11,088 nt of DNA from Acidobacteria bacterium UBA7540 (GCA_002478145.1 DLMI01000049.1:300-11387); one strand, 5' to 3'; numbered from the stretch's first letter, positions 1 through 7,509 are shown. Numbers and translations are program-made. The notes: a model not told the origin generated them from the letters alone.

Positions 1-193
1 CCTGTGAAATCGCGCATGAAAGTAAGTGTCAGAGGAAGCACATGGTTGACAGGTTGAGTCCTCAGACAGTAGGACTTCGCCCCTTCGCCATAGCTGCTCA
101 ACCGTGAGACCGATGCCACATTTCTCGAATGCGCGGACAGCCACGCATTCGGGGGCCGTGCGGCCACAGCAAGTAAACGAATTTGCCTGCGTT
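1..193. other. Gene-free left edge downstream of the GH13-like gene
   Basis: No convincing coding region is visible on either strand here. Possible minus-strand starts, such as the ATG at 17-15, have no ribosome binding site and run out of the window at once, so the next gene cannot be judged. The stretch contains two short inverted repeats, at 57-76 (6-base arms, 8-base loop) and 126-151 (8-base arms), listed here or separately. It is best read as the region after the last gene of the locus. Confidence 0.5.
126..151 (-). terminator. Inverted repeat after the last gene, weak terminator candidate
   Basis: Perfect 8-base arms, CGAATGCG at 126-133 and CGCATTCG at 144-151, flank a 10-base loop. 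The hairpin begins 42 bases beyond the stop codon of the GH13-like gene in the direction of transcription, a reasonable place for the operon to end. No run of U follows on the minus-strand transcript, so it is not a typical intrinsic terminator. It could equally be a 3' stabilising hairpin or chance. Confidence 0.25.
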
Positions 194-1720
194 TCATTGG
201 ACGTCAAACAACTGGTAGCCAAAGGCGGGCAGATTGAACTCAACTCTGTTGTCGATCAGAACTTTCTCGCCACTACGCAAATCTGTGAGAGATTGCGCGT
301 GAAGACCGCTAGTGTCGATTTTTACTTCTTGGGCTGTGGCCCAGAAATTCGCTACTATCAGTACTCGCTCAGTACCATCCGTCGCTGTTCTTGTGAAGGC
401 ATAGTACTTGGAATCATCGTTGGTGGGCAGCTTGCGGCGTTGCCCCATCTGGTGAAGAGCGGGATGTGCGGCCTTCGTCTTCAGGAGCCACTGAATCTCG
501 GGGTCCGACGCCAGCTGGTCGTCCTTGTGGCTCCAATCCGAAATGAACTGCCCAGTGGTAGCAACGATGGCTGCTGCTAGACGCTGCTTTTCTGGATTAT
601 CTTTGATGGCGACCAGAGTCATATTCAAAGTGCCGCCCGCCGCGACCACCCGGTCGTGGTAGTTGCGCAGGGATTCTTCAATGGGACGTGGATCGCCTGC
701 CTCGATGGCATTCTGGAGCACAAGATAGGGCTTTTCCCACCAGATTCCCAGACCGTAATCTTGGACGGAGTTCCATCCTCCATCGGTGATCCATGCCACT
801 GGGTCTTCGTGAAAAGCGCCGCCGCCTTCGGGCTGGCTGTATTTGTTGCCATAACTGTTGATAACGTCGGTGATACGTTGATGCCCTTTCTCCCAGGAAT
901 AGCCGACGTACCAATTGACAGCGTCCATGACGATGCCGTCTATGCCTGTATCCAGCCAGAAGCGGGTTATTTTCTCCGCTTCCTCCTGCCACTCCACACT
1001 GGTCCAGTTATATTGGGGGAGTTCTGTGGTCTTCCCTTCCGCATCTTTCCCCGGCCAGCGAGTCCAGTAGTAGCGCTTCGCGCGCTCGCTGTAGGCCCAA
1101 TGCTCGACTTTATCTGGCTGGTAGTTAAGTAACCAGGTCGGGCGAACCATGAAGAAGGTATCGCCCGAGGCCGGCGGAGGAGCATCCGGGCGATCGCTCC
1201 AGAAGAACCACCGGGATTCTCGACTCGCCCGGCCTTCGCGGACATCATCGCAGGCTTTGAGAAACGAAGGGGCATCGACCGCGCTGTAACCCTCATTTTC
1301 AAAGATGATCACGGACATCCCAAGACGATGCACGATTGTTACTACGCGCCTGAAATCATCCATGGTCCCGTACTTTGGCTCGATGCGATAGTGATCGCGC
1401 GCATCAAGACCGTTGTAGCTCTTTCCTCCATCTGCCGGAGCAAAAATGTTTAAGCCAGTGAAACCTTGTTCCTTGATGGCTTTGATTTGGGCTTCGGCTT
1501 TCGCAGGTTCAAGAAGGAGCTGGGGGAATACAGTGTCATCCTTTAGTGAAACTGTGCGCATTGCGGAGGCAGATTCCCACCAGCGCAGCGGTAACACGGT
1601 GGTACGCTCCCGGTATTGGCCGCTGGCAGCCTCGGTCGCGGGCAGAACCTGCAGTCGCAAGCTCGCGACTCCTACAAGCAAGAGGCACAAGAAACAATTC
1701 TTCGAAAAGCTAATCGGCAT
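194..1720 (-). CDS. Secreted GH13-like (alpha-amylase family) barrel protein with altered active-site motifs
   Basis: This is a 508-residue protein with an N-terminal signal peptide (hydrophobic core at about residues 9-28). Residues 72-145 follow the start of a GH13 (beta/alpha)8 barrel closely: a beta1 segment around GFTGLNIFAP (86-95), then SYNGLDARDHY and KYGTMDDF (101-123). Around 234-271 an LPQYNW segment precedes DTGIDGIVMDAVNW, which matches GH13 conserved region II and places the nucleophile at D266. E305 in AFHEDP is a candidate acid/base. The C-terminal roughly 80 residues look like the usual beta domain. Several hallmark residues are missing. The Arg two positions before the nucleophile is Val264. 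Region I (about 136-144) lacks the D...NH pattern. The region IV NHD appears as KDN (373-375). It may therefore act on an unusual substrate, be a transglycosylase, or be a non-catalytic binding protein. The ATG at 1720 is preceded by only a weak purine-rich site. It is the last gene of the locus, 111 bases after GH32. The family assignment is fairly secure; the activity is not. Confidence 0.8.
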   Translation of the reverse strand: MPISFSKNCFLCLLLVGVASLRLQVLPATEAASGQYRERTTVLPLRWWESASAMRTVSLKDDTVFPQLLLEPAKAEAQIKAIKEQGFTGLNIFAPADGGKSYNGLDARDHYRIEPKYGTMDDFRRVVTIVHRLGMSVIIFENEGYSAVDAPSFLKACDDVREGRASRESRWFFWSDRPDAPPPASGDTFFMVRPTWLLNYQPDKVEHWAYSERAKRYYWTRWPGKDAEGKTTELPQYNWTSVEWQEEAEKITRFWLDTGIDGIVMDAVNWYVGYSWEKGHQRITDVINSYGNKYSQPEGGGAFHEDPVAWITDGGWNSVQDYGLGIWWEKPYLVLQNAIEAGDPRPIEESLRNYHDRVVAAGGTLNMTLVAIKDNPEKQRLAAAIVATTGQFISDWSHKDDQLASDPEIQWLLKTKAAHPALHQMGQRRKLPTNDDSKYYAFTRTATDGTERVLIVANFWATAQEVKIDTSGLHAQSLTDLRSGEKVLIDNRVEFNLPAFGYQLFDVQ

Positions 1721-1831
1721 GATGACTTTTCTCGACAGGGATCAGAAAGAGCAGCAGAAGCAAAAAAATGAAAGTGCCTGAGTCATCCGGATAATCGGAC
1801 GAACTACCCCTGAACTTCGATGCGATCTTGC

Positions 1832-3379
1832 TCAGCTGGTCAGACGGTCGTTTGAAATCAACTTTACTCCAGAGACGCTGACACTCTCCAGTGCATTGGT
1901 GTCCCCGGTCCAGGTGAGATGTAAATTGCCTGACGAGGGTGCGTAACAGCGCGCGGTTATCGCTTCTTTGTTGTCGAAGAAAGACTCGATCACCGAGCCA
2001 TCCATCCACAAATTCAGAGTAGAAATTCCGTCTCGATCCGGAGAGAGCGGTAAGGTCTTGTCGTCTATGGTGACGGAAGGTTTATCCTTCGCGCCGTCGT
2101 ACTTCATCGCAAACAGCGGCGCGGCTTGGCCGCCAGCCCTCAGTTCGAGTCCGAAGGCGCTCTCCCCCGCTTTGAACGTGCAGACGATCTCACCGGCGCG
2201 ATTTTGAATTGGCATTCTTGTAAGAGCGGCGCCGACCGTTCCAGAGTTGTGCGCTTTCTGCAAAGTCTGAACATTACTACGCAGCGACTGCAACTCCGGC
2301 AGCACTTCCATCCGAAGCTCATTATCCGTCCCCAGTGTAAGCACGCGTGGGAGCGCCATAGCTCCGGCCCACCCAGCAACTTCGCACTCCGCAGGGGAAC
2401 GGGTTTCCTCCACCCATCCCCACAAGATTCGCCTGCCCTTCGCGTCCACCATGCTCTTCGCCGCATAGTACGATCCGTGATCAAGTAGTCCTCGGGTCTC
2501 GGAGTGGAATACGAGTTCACGCCGATCAAACGTGCCTACCTCCCAGTGAACCTTGCGTTTAGCGGAGTAGAGCAGGACATACTTATCCTTAAGCGGAAAG
2601 AAGTCCGGGCACTCCCACATTTCGCCGGTATCGGCGGGATTGCTCCCTTTCGCAAGGGGATGGAGATAGGTCCAATTGCGTCCGTCCGGCGAGCGATAGA
2701 GCAGCACCGCGCCGCCAACCTCGTGGAAGCCTGAACCTAAGCCCAGATACCATGTGTCGCCATCTTTCCACGGGCAGGGATCCCGAAATCCCGTTACCTT
2801 CAAACCTGGTGGGGGTCCATCCAGTACAGGTTTGTCCAGCTTTTTCCAGGTCCGCAGATCGGGATCCATTGACGTCGCAAGGCACTGAACCTCTCGCAAT
2901 CCTTTGCCGCGAATCGTCTCGAGTTCAACCGAAGATTTCGTCACACCGGTATAGAGAATGCTCGCGGCCTCGCCGCCGGGCAACACGCTTCCAGTCCAAC
3001 AACCATACGCGTCATAGAAGCCTAGCGTAGGTGACAATGCCAGCGGCATGTGTTTCCAGTGGATAAGGTCGGGACTGATCGCATGGGCCCAGTGCATGTC
3101 GCCCCAGACGGCTGCACCTGGGTTGTATTGGAGAAACATATGGTAGTGGCCGCGAAAGAATTGAGGCGCACAGGGATCGTTCATCCAGTTCGCCTTTGGT
3201 AGCAAATGAAATTGCGGTCTCAAGGGATCGCGCCGGAGCTTTTCCCTGAGCGTCGGAGACAGTTCTTCTTTGGGCACTGCCGCCTGCTGCGATTCTACGA
3301 GTCTAGAGTAGGCATTGCCATGCAAGGCGCATAGCGTGGATGTTGCGGCCGATGTGACGAGAAATCTTCGACGGTTCAT
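1832..3379 (-). CDS. Tat-exported GH32 beta-fructosidase (levanase/inulinase/invertase-like)
   Basis: This 515-residue protein belongs to glycoside hydrolase family 32, enzymes that release fructose from sucrose, levan or inulin with retention of configuration. The N terminus carries a twin-arginine motif (RRRFL, residues 3-7) before a hydrophobic stretch, so export of the folded protein by Tat is likely. The five-bladed propeller shows WMNDP (65-69) with nucleophile D68, the FRDP motif (198-201) with the transition-state Asp D200, and WECP (255-258) with acid/base E256. A typical DHGSYYAAKS segment lies at 300-309 and GWVEE at 321-325. The C-terminal beta-sandwich includes the family-typical DGSVIESFFDN (460-470). 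One oddity is that the usual NDPNG signature reads NDPCA here (67-71). Length is normal for the family. Substrate specificity (sucrose, levan or inulin; endo or exo) cannot be read from the sequence. The ATG at 3379 has a GGGG run about 7 bases upstream. It sits 53 bases after the RbsD-like gene, consistent with one transcript. Confidence 0.92.
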   Translation of the reverse strand: MNRRRFLVTSAATSTLCALHGNAYSRLVESQQAAVPKEELSPTLREKLRRDPLRPQFHLLPKANWMNDPCAPQFFRGHYHMFLQYNPGAAVWGDMHWAHAISPDLIHWKHMPLALSPTLGFYDAYGCWTGSVLPGGEAASILYTGVTKSSVELETIRGKGLREVQCLATSMDPDLRTWKKLDKPVLDGPPPGLKVTGFRDPCPWKDGDTWYLGLGSGFHEVGGAVLLYRSPDGRNWTYLHPLAKGSNPADTGEMWECPDFFPLKDKYVLLYSAKRKVHWEVGTFDRRELVFHSETRGLLDHGSYYAAKSMVDAKGRRILWGWVEETRSPAECEVAGWAGAMALPRVLTLGTDNELRMEVLPELQSLRSNVQTLQKAHNSGTVGAALTRMPIQNRAGEIVCTFKAGESAFGLELRAGGQAAPLFAMKYDGAKDKPSVTIDDKTLPLSPDRDGISTLNLWMDGSVIESFFDNKEAITARCYAPSSGNLHLTWTGDTNALESVSVSGVKLISNDRLTS

Positions 3380-3432
3380 TAAAGTACCCCGTTGTCTTGC
3401 ACGCGATAAAGCGGACTTTACCGAGCCGGTTG

Positions 3433-4020
3433 CTATTTGAGCTCCCGACTGACTGCAGCTACCATCGCAGCTCTGATCTTCTGCTCAACCTCGTCGTTCA
3501 TGTAGCCACAATCCAAACGCATATAAACTGAGGTGTACGGGATCGTCGTTGTGGTCTTGATGAACAAGATCCGAAATGTCTTTCCGGCCTCGTCAACTTT
3601 GGTCATGACGTCGGTGTGCGGAATACTGGAAGCCTGCTCCTTCGGAAACTGCGCCGTGATTTGCTTGCGCAGCTCCGACACCCGCGGGTAGTCGTGTTCA
3701 TCGATGAACTGAAGTTCCTGGTCGAGAAAGACCGTGGCTCGGAGATGGCGGGACGAGGAGATCGCGCTGGCGACGTACTTCAGCACCGAGGGAAGATCGT
3801 CGTTGACGACGATAGTTTCGATTCCCGGATTGGCATAGACCGGAAAGGCCGAGTCTGCGACCACGATCCAGTTTCTATGACCATATAGGGGAAGCCGACT
3901 CCGGACAAAAGCTTTCCAGTCAGAGGACGGCGCACTCGCCAGCGTTTGAGAGAGGGATGAGCTAACGAGTAACACCAGAACACAACTAATGGCGCGCAAT
4001 CTTCCGTTTACTGTGTGCAT
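3433..4020 (-). CDS. Secreted RbsD/FucU-like protein (putative periplasmic sugar mutarotase/pyranase)
   Basis: This is a 195-residue protein with a clear signal peptide (hydrophobic residues about 11-24, likely cleavage after ASA at 30). The mature part resembles the RbsD/FucU family, cytoplasmic enzymes that interconvert pyranose and furanose forms or anomers of ribose and fucose. Residues 46-60, YGHRNWIVVADSAFP, match the family signature GHxDxIVIADAxxP, keeping the Gly-His (H48) and the VAD aspartate (D56). The C-terminal IPYTSVYMRLDCGYM (160-174) matches the family's PYANxIL...G segment. H135 in SIPH may correspond to the active-site His that precedes the last strand-turn region of RbsD. 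Differences from the family are GHRN in place of GHTD and PYTS in place of PYAN. It is also longer than the roughly 130-150 residues of classical members, partly because of the signal peptide. Proximity to ribokinase supports a sugar role. The homology is inferred by eye from motifs and order; activity is inference. The ATG at 4020 has a GGTGG site about 4 bases upstream. Confidence 0.72.
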   Translation of the reverse strand: MHTVNGRLRAISCVLVLLVSSSLSQTLASAPSSDWKAFVRSRLPLYGHRNWIVVADSAFPVYANPGIETIVVNDDLPSVLKYVASAISSSRHLRATVFLDQELQFIDEHDYPRVSELRKQITAQFPKEQASSIPHTDVMTKVDEAGKTFRILFIKTTTTIPYTSVYMRLDCGYMNDEVEQKIRAAMVAAVSRELK

Positions 4021-4095
4021 GACACCACCGTAGAGCGAAACTGATTCGCCGCGATTCGACTCGGGCTGTCTGGCCTGTTCCTACCCTAATAACAG

Positions 4096-5388
4096 TTATT
4101 CAATGATTGCCTGATACGCCAAGGCTTCGACCTGCCGGTCAAGGCTGAGCCCACCCGTCGGATGCAGTTGTCCCATGAAGATGACGATCATCTGCTCTTT
4201 CGGATCAATAGAGAATGCCGTGTAGTAGAAGCCTCCCCATTTGTATTCGCCCACCGACCCCAGTTCTGCTAGCGGGGCTTTAATGCCGTCGATCCCAAAA
4301 CCCAGTCCGAAGCTCCGATCGGAACTGATGTTTCCGAGCTGATCATGTGTCATAAGCTCAACCGACTTGCGGCTCAGGAGCTGGATATTTCCCGCCTTGC
4401 CTCCATCGAGCATCATTTGACAGAAGCGCATATAGTCTTGGGCCGTGGAAACCAAGCCGCCACCTCCAGAGAACAGCTTTTTCGGCCCGCGATAGGGATA
4501 ATCTGCGGAGTACGAGAATGGCCCCTCAGTAATCGGAGTGTCGGGAAAGCGATTCAGGCCTTTGTCCGCATAGTAGGTGTAGACGGTGGCCAGGCGATCA
4601 ACCTTACCGTTGGGTAGGTAGAAATATGTGTCTTTCATGCCGAGTGGAACAAAAATGCGTTCTCGCAAAAATTGGTCCAAGGGCTTGCCCGAGATCACCT
4701 CGACTAACCGCCCGAGTACATCCACACTGAGGCCGTATTCCCAGCGATCGCCGGGATTGAAAAGCAAAGGCACTCCCGCCAAACGCTTCACACTGTCTTC
4801 AATGGTGCCTTCGTATTGCAACAAGCCGTTTGCCACATTCGCATTCTTGTACCGAAGACCTAAAACCGGATTCCACTGATAAGTGAATCCTGCCGTGTGC
4901 CGTAAAAGGTCGCGAATCGTAATCTCGTGGGTTGCCGGAATGGAATAGGGCTCGCCGGTTGTGGGTTGGACGAACACCTTAGGGTTCTTGAATTCGGGCA
5001 AGTACTTGGAGACTGGATCTTCCAGCAGAAAACGGCCCTCCTCGTACAGCATCATGACGGCCACGCTGGTGATAGGTTTGGTCATCGAGCAGATGCGAAA
5101 TATCGCGTCTGGACGCATCGCTTTGCCTGCCTCGCGGTCCTCCATGCCTTGCGCCTTTAACCAGGCTATTTGTCCGCGCCGAACGACGAGCGTCACCGCG
5201 CCGGCGATTCGCTTGTCATCGATGCTCCGCTGAACTGCGGTGCCGATCCTCTCCAACCGCTCCGAAGACAGGCCAACCGTCTCCGGCTTGACGGACCGGA
5301 AATCCTGGGCGAAGCCGATGGCAACCAAAACGAACGCGCCAACCACCAAGCGGCTGGCCTTTGGCACGGCTAGTTGCGGACGACGCAT
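4096..5388 (-). CDS. Secreted serine hydrolase of the beta-lactamase/transpeptidase-like family (class C/EstB type)
   Basis: Counted from the ATG at 5388, this is a 430-residue protein with a signal peptide (hydrophobic residues about 13-26, likely cleavage after GFA at 27). It belongs to the beta-lactamase (PF00144) superfamily, which includes class C beta-lactamases, DD-peptidases and EstB-like esterases. The nucleophile motif SMTK is at 101-104 (S101, K104). The second motif has the family tyrosine in WEYGLSVDVLG (Y218), with Gly-Leu in place of the usual Y-x-N. A WGG at 384-386 takes the place of the third KTG/HxG motif, as in EstB-like esterases. The SGGGGLVSTAQDYMRF stretch (307-322) is also typical. 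An upstream in-frame TTG at 5424 would add 12 residues but has no ribosome binding site, whereas the 5388 ATG has GGGAG 8 bases upstream. It starts 60 bases after ribokinase. An ester-cleaving (deacylating) role on the imported glycan is possible but unproven; true antibiotic resistance is unlikely from these motifs. Confidence 0.88.
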   Translation of the reverse strand: MRRPQLAVPKASRLVVGAFVLVAIGFAQDFRSVKPETVGLSSERLERIGTAVQRSIDDKRIAGAVTLVVRRGQIAWLKAQGMEDREAGKAMRPDAIFRICSMTKPITSVAVMMLYEEGRFLLEDPVSKYLPEFKNPKVFVQPTTGEPYSIPATHEITIRDLLRHTAGFTYQWNPVLGLRYKNANVANGLLQYEGTIEDSVKRLAGVPLLFNPGDRWEYGLSVDVLGRLVEVISGKPLDQFLRERIFVPLGMKDTYFYLPNGKVDRLATVYTYYADKGLNRFPDTPITEGPFSYSADYPYRGPKKLFSGGGGLVSTAQDYMRFCQMMLDGGKAGNIQLLSRKSVELMTHDQLGNISSDRSFGLGFGIDGIKAPLAELGSVGEYKWGGFYYTAFSIDPKEQMIVIFMGQLHPTGGLSLDRQVEALAYQAIIE

Positions 5389-5396
5389 GGTCTTCA

Positions 5397-5401
5397 CTCC
5401 C
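5397..5401 (-). promoter_or_regulatory. Ribosome binding site fixing the start of the serine hydrolase
   Basis: On the minus strand the sequence reads GGGAG followed by 8 bases and then ATG at 5388. The longer reading from the TTG at 5424 has no such site and puts extra charged residues before the signal peptide, so the 5388 start is preferred. Confidence 0.7.
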
Positions 5402-5448
5402 TGCCTTCTGAATACGACTCTCAAGAAGAAGTTAACCCCAAGCTTGCA

Positions 5449-6414
5449 CTAGACCTTGGATTCGACTGCAAGAAAGGATGCTTCCGATCCCAAGCGGTTA
5501 TTTACAAAAGCCTTCACTTCGGCCCAGGTCGGCATTGAGGGCTGCGCTCCGTGATGGGTTACCGAAATCGCGGCGACGGCACAAGCAAAAATGGCGCTGC
5601 GTGCAACCGTGGAGCCGCGCATCAGTCCCACTGCAAATCCTGCGTTGAATGCGTCCCCGGCGCCAGTCGTATCCACTGCATTCACGGAGAAGGCCGGGAC
5701 ACGCTCTTTCGCTAGAGTCCCTTGGGCGATGAGGCAACCGCGCGATCCCAACTTCAATAAGACATTCTTGACACCGCAATCCAGGAGGCACTCTGCTGCC
5801 GCGTAGGCTCCTTGGTCGCCATTCTCAAAGTTGGTCCGAAGCAGTTCCTCGGTTTCAGTTTCGTTTGGGGTAATCCAGGACACCTTGCGAAGCAGCTTTC
5901 CAGACAGCTCGCGCGCCGGTGCCGGGTCGAGCATAAGCGGGATGTTGTGTCGCTCGGCGAACTGGGCTAGGTATTCAACCGTCTCCAGGGGAATCTCAAG
6001 CTGCGTCAGAAGCAATCCGGCGTGTTCCAGAATCGTCGCCGCTTTTTCCAGCTGTTCCGGGGTGAGGTGGCCATTGGCGCCCGGCACGACCACGATGTTG
6101 TTCTCACCACCTCGTCCGGTAGTGATCAACGCGACGCCGGATGCCCCTTCCACCGTATTCACGTAGGTTGAGTCCACGCCGGCGTCTTCCAGGCCATTGC
6201 GCAACTGAGTTCCAAAAGCGTCGTTGCCGACGTTTCCTACCATTGAAACGGGGTACCCAAGTTTCGCTGCTGCGACTGCCTGGTTGGCTCCTTTTCCTCC
6301 GTGAAAAGTGTTGAAAGTATCGCCAATGATCGTCTCCCCAACCTGCGGAATACGATCAGCTCCCACTACTAAATCGAGATTGATGCTGCCGACGACAACG
6401 ATGGGCTTCTGCAT
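5449..6414 (-). CDS. rbsK: Ribokinase (PfkB family)
   Basis: This is a 321-residue cytoplasmic sugar kinase that transfers phosphate from ATP to the 5-hydroxyl of a furanose sugar, classically D-ribose. The ribokinase signatures are all present. GSINLDLV at 9-16 includes the substrate-binding N12 and D14. The glycine-rich GGKGANQAVAA is at 39-49, E140 lies in TQLEIP and DPAPA is at 163-167. PNETE spans 183-187, and the nucleotide-binding/catalytic VDTTGAGDAF spans 247-256 with catalytic base D254. The C-terminal SVTHHGAQPSMPT (284-296) is the cation-site region typical of RbsK. The GGKGANQ form favours ribokinase over the GGAPANVA-type fructokinases. It begins 16 bases after the permease stop, so the two are almost certainly co-transcribed and probably act on the same sugar. 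Given the GH32 gene nearby, activity on fructose or another ketose cannot be excluded. The ATG at 6414 has only a weak GGA site upstream, in keeping with translational coupling. Confidence 0.93.
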   Translation of the reverse strand: MQKPIVVVGSINLDLVVGADRIPQVGETIIGDTFNTFHGGKGANQAVAAAKLGYPVSMVGNVGNDAFGTQLRNGLEDAGVDSTYVNTVEGASGVALITTGRGGENNIVVVPGANGHLTPEQLEKAATILEHAGLLLTQLEIPLETVEYLAQFAERHNIPLMLDPAPARELSGKLLRKVSWITPNETETEELLRTNFENGDQGAYAAAECLLDCGVKNVLLKLGSRGCLIAQGTLAKERVPAFSVNAVDTTGAGDAFNAGFAVGLMRGSTVARSAIFACAVAAISVTHHGAQPSMPTWAEVKAFVNNRLGSEASFLAVESKV

Positions 6415-6430
6415 AACGATCCGATTTTGA

Positions 6431-7426
6431 CTACTTGGTCACCATGGGTGCTACTGCGATCGATCCCAGCCCCAGCAGGAAGAAGATAAACATTGCGGGA
6501 ATCAGTTTGCGAGAGGACTGCGGAGCGCTGGCAAATTCTTTCCAGATGAAGACGCCCCAGACGGCCGATACCATCGTCGCACCTTGGCCGATGGCGTATG
6601 AGACCGCCGGACCGATTATTTGTGCCTGGGATGCAACGAAGTTGAACACCGTTCCCGTACACCAGATGAGTCCACCCAGGACGCCCCAGAAGTGCCACGC
6701 CGCTTTCGCCTGAAAGTATTGAGACATGTTGACTGGGGGAGTGCCGGTGAGAGGCTTTTTCATGAACAGGTAGTTCACCGGGATTGCGCAAAGGACTACT
6801 CCGAAGGCGAAGAACAAGGCTACGGAGTATGGCCCCAAGGAATGCTCCCCGGTAACAGCCTTGGTCACGAGCGGATAAAAAATGCCCATGAGCACGCCGC
6901 ATGCGACGCTGATCCAGATTCCACGCACGCTAATGGAGCGCCGTTCGCTCTCCCTGCGGCGATAGGCGAGTGCGTCAAAAATAATCGCCAGAACCACGAG
7001 CGCCATGCCACCGAAGAGCAATCCGGGATGGCCCTTGGGAGCGATGGCGTAGTTCAGGAGAACGCCCACCACCAGTGCCAAGCCGATTCCGATCGGGAAG
7101 GCGACTGCCAAGCCAGCGATGTCAATGGCTGCAACTAAAAGGAGGTTGGCCACATTGAACACAGCCCCGCCAGCAATGGCGAAAAGGATATGCCGCGAGT
7201 CTGCCTGGCTGATGTTGCTTAGAAATGAGAGATTGCCTCCGCCCCAATTCCCCAGGGTCAAACCCCAAACCAGGCTGCCCAGAAAAATGCCGATCACGTA
7301 GTCCCAATAAAAAAGTTGAAAGGCATATCCTGCAGTGAGTTTCATGGTGTTTGCCCACGACCCCCAACACAGCATGCTGATGATCATGAACAACAGCGCA
7401 ATTCCGTACGCCTCTGGCTGATACAT
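6431..7426 (-). CDS. DMT-superfamily sugar permease, GRP/ureide-permease-like
   Basis: This is a 331-residue integral inner-membrane protein with about ten hydrophobic segments (approximately 8-27, 36-55, 80-100, 104-126, 135-154, 168-187, 197-220, 243-265, 270-294 and 308-327). The architecture is that of the drug/metabolite transporter superfamily. The MLCWGSWANTMKL stretch (18-30) in the first helix and WKEF (295-298) in the second half resemble the glucose/ribose porter (GRP) and plant-type ureide permease families. It is therefore read as a secondary sugar or nucleoside-type importer rather than a drug exporter, although automatic annotation may label it a DMT permease. Tight coupling to ribokinase (16-base gap) indicates that the imported sugar is the kinase substrate. 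The ATG at 7426 follows GGGAGG with only 3-4 bases between, an unusually short spacing. It is separated from the receptor gene by a structured 104-base leader. Confidence 0.82.
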   Translation of the reverse strand: MYQPEAYGIALLFMIISMLCWGSWANTMKLTAGYAFQLFYWDYVIGIFLGSLVWGLTLGNWGGGNLSFLSNISQADSRHILFAIAGGAVFNVANLLLVAAIDIAGLAVAFPIGIGLALVVGVLLNYAIAPKGHPGLLFGGMALVVLAIIFDALAYRRRESERRSISVRGIWISVACGVLMGIFYPLVTKAVTGEHSLGPYSVALFFAFGVVLCAIPVNYLFMKKPLTGTPPVNMSQYFQAKAAWHFWGVLGGLIWCTGTVFNFVASQAQIIGPAVSYAIGQGATMVSAVWGVFIWKEFASAPQSSRKLIPAMFIFFLLGLGSIAVAPMVTK

Positions 7427-7466
7427 GGCCCTCCCGGTGAATCACGCGCTCGTCCGAGGACAGCGT

Positions 7467-7509
7467 GCCGCAACCGGGCGGCGCGAGCGATGGGGTAAGC
7501 TCGCGCCGC
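7467..7509 (-). promoter_or_regulatory. Overlapping inverted repeats between receptor and permease genes
   Basis: A perfect 11-base inverted repeat (arms 7478-7488 and 7499-7509, 10-base loop) lies 21 bases after the receptor stop codon. On the minus-strand transcript the second arm ends in GCCGC, which can instead pair with GCGGC at 7471-7467 across a CCGGTT loop. The two hairpins therefore exclude each other. No U tract follows the strong hairpin, so it is not a standard terminator. It may weaken readthrough from the abundant receptor message into the permease operon, protect the receptor mRNA 3' end, or act as an attenuator. The inverted repeats are visible directly; the role is inferred. 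Confidence 0.45.

Noticed and set aside
104..580. Plus-strand open frame overlapping the 3' end of the GH13-like gene
   Set aside because: Most of it is antisense to the GH13-like C-terminal domain. It has no plausible ribosome binding site or recognisable protein features.
1721..1831. Possible promoter or terminator in the gap between GH32 and the GH13-like gene
   Set aside because: There is a run of seven T on the minus strand (1768-1762) and a pyrimidine-rich tract, but no stable hairpin directly before the T run and no convincing -35/-10 pair. I do not call a signal here.
3380..3432. Short TAAAG/CTTTA inverted repeat between the RbsD-like and GH32 genes
   Set aside because: The arms are only 5 bases with a 4-base loop and no U tract, within what chance allows.
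4096..5388. Antibiotic-resistance beta-lactamase
   Set aside because: The SMTK, Y-G-L and WGG motif set fits EstB-like esterases or general serine hydrolases rather than class C lactamases, which carry Y-x-N and KTG.
6369..6902. Minus-strand open frame across the permease-ribokinase junction
   Set aside because: It lies in another frame of the same strand, overlapping two well-supported genes, and its product is Arg/Ser-rich without any domain.
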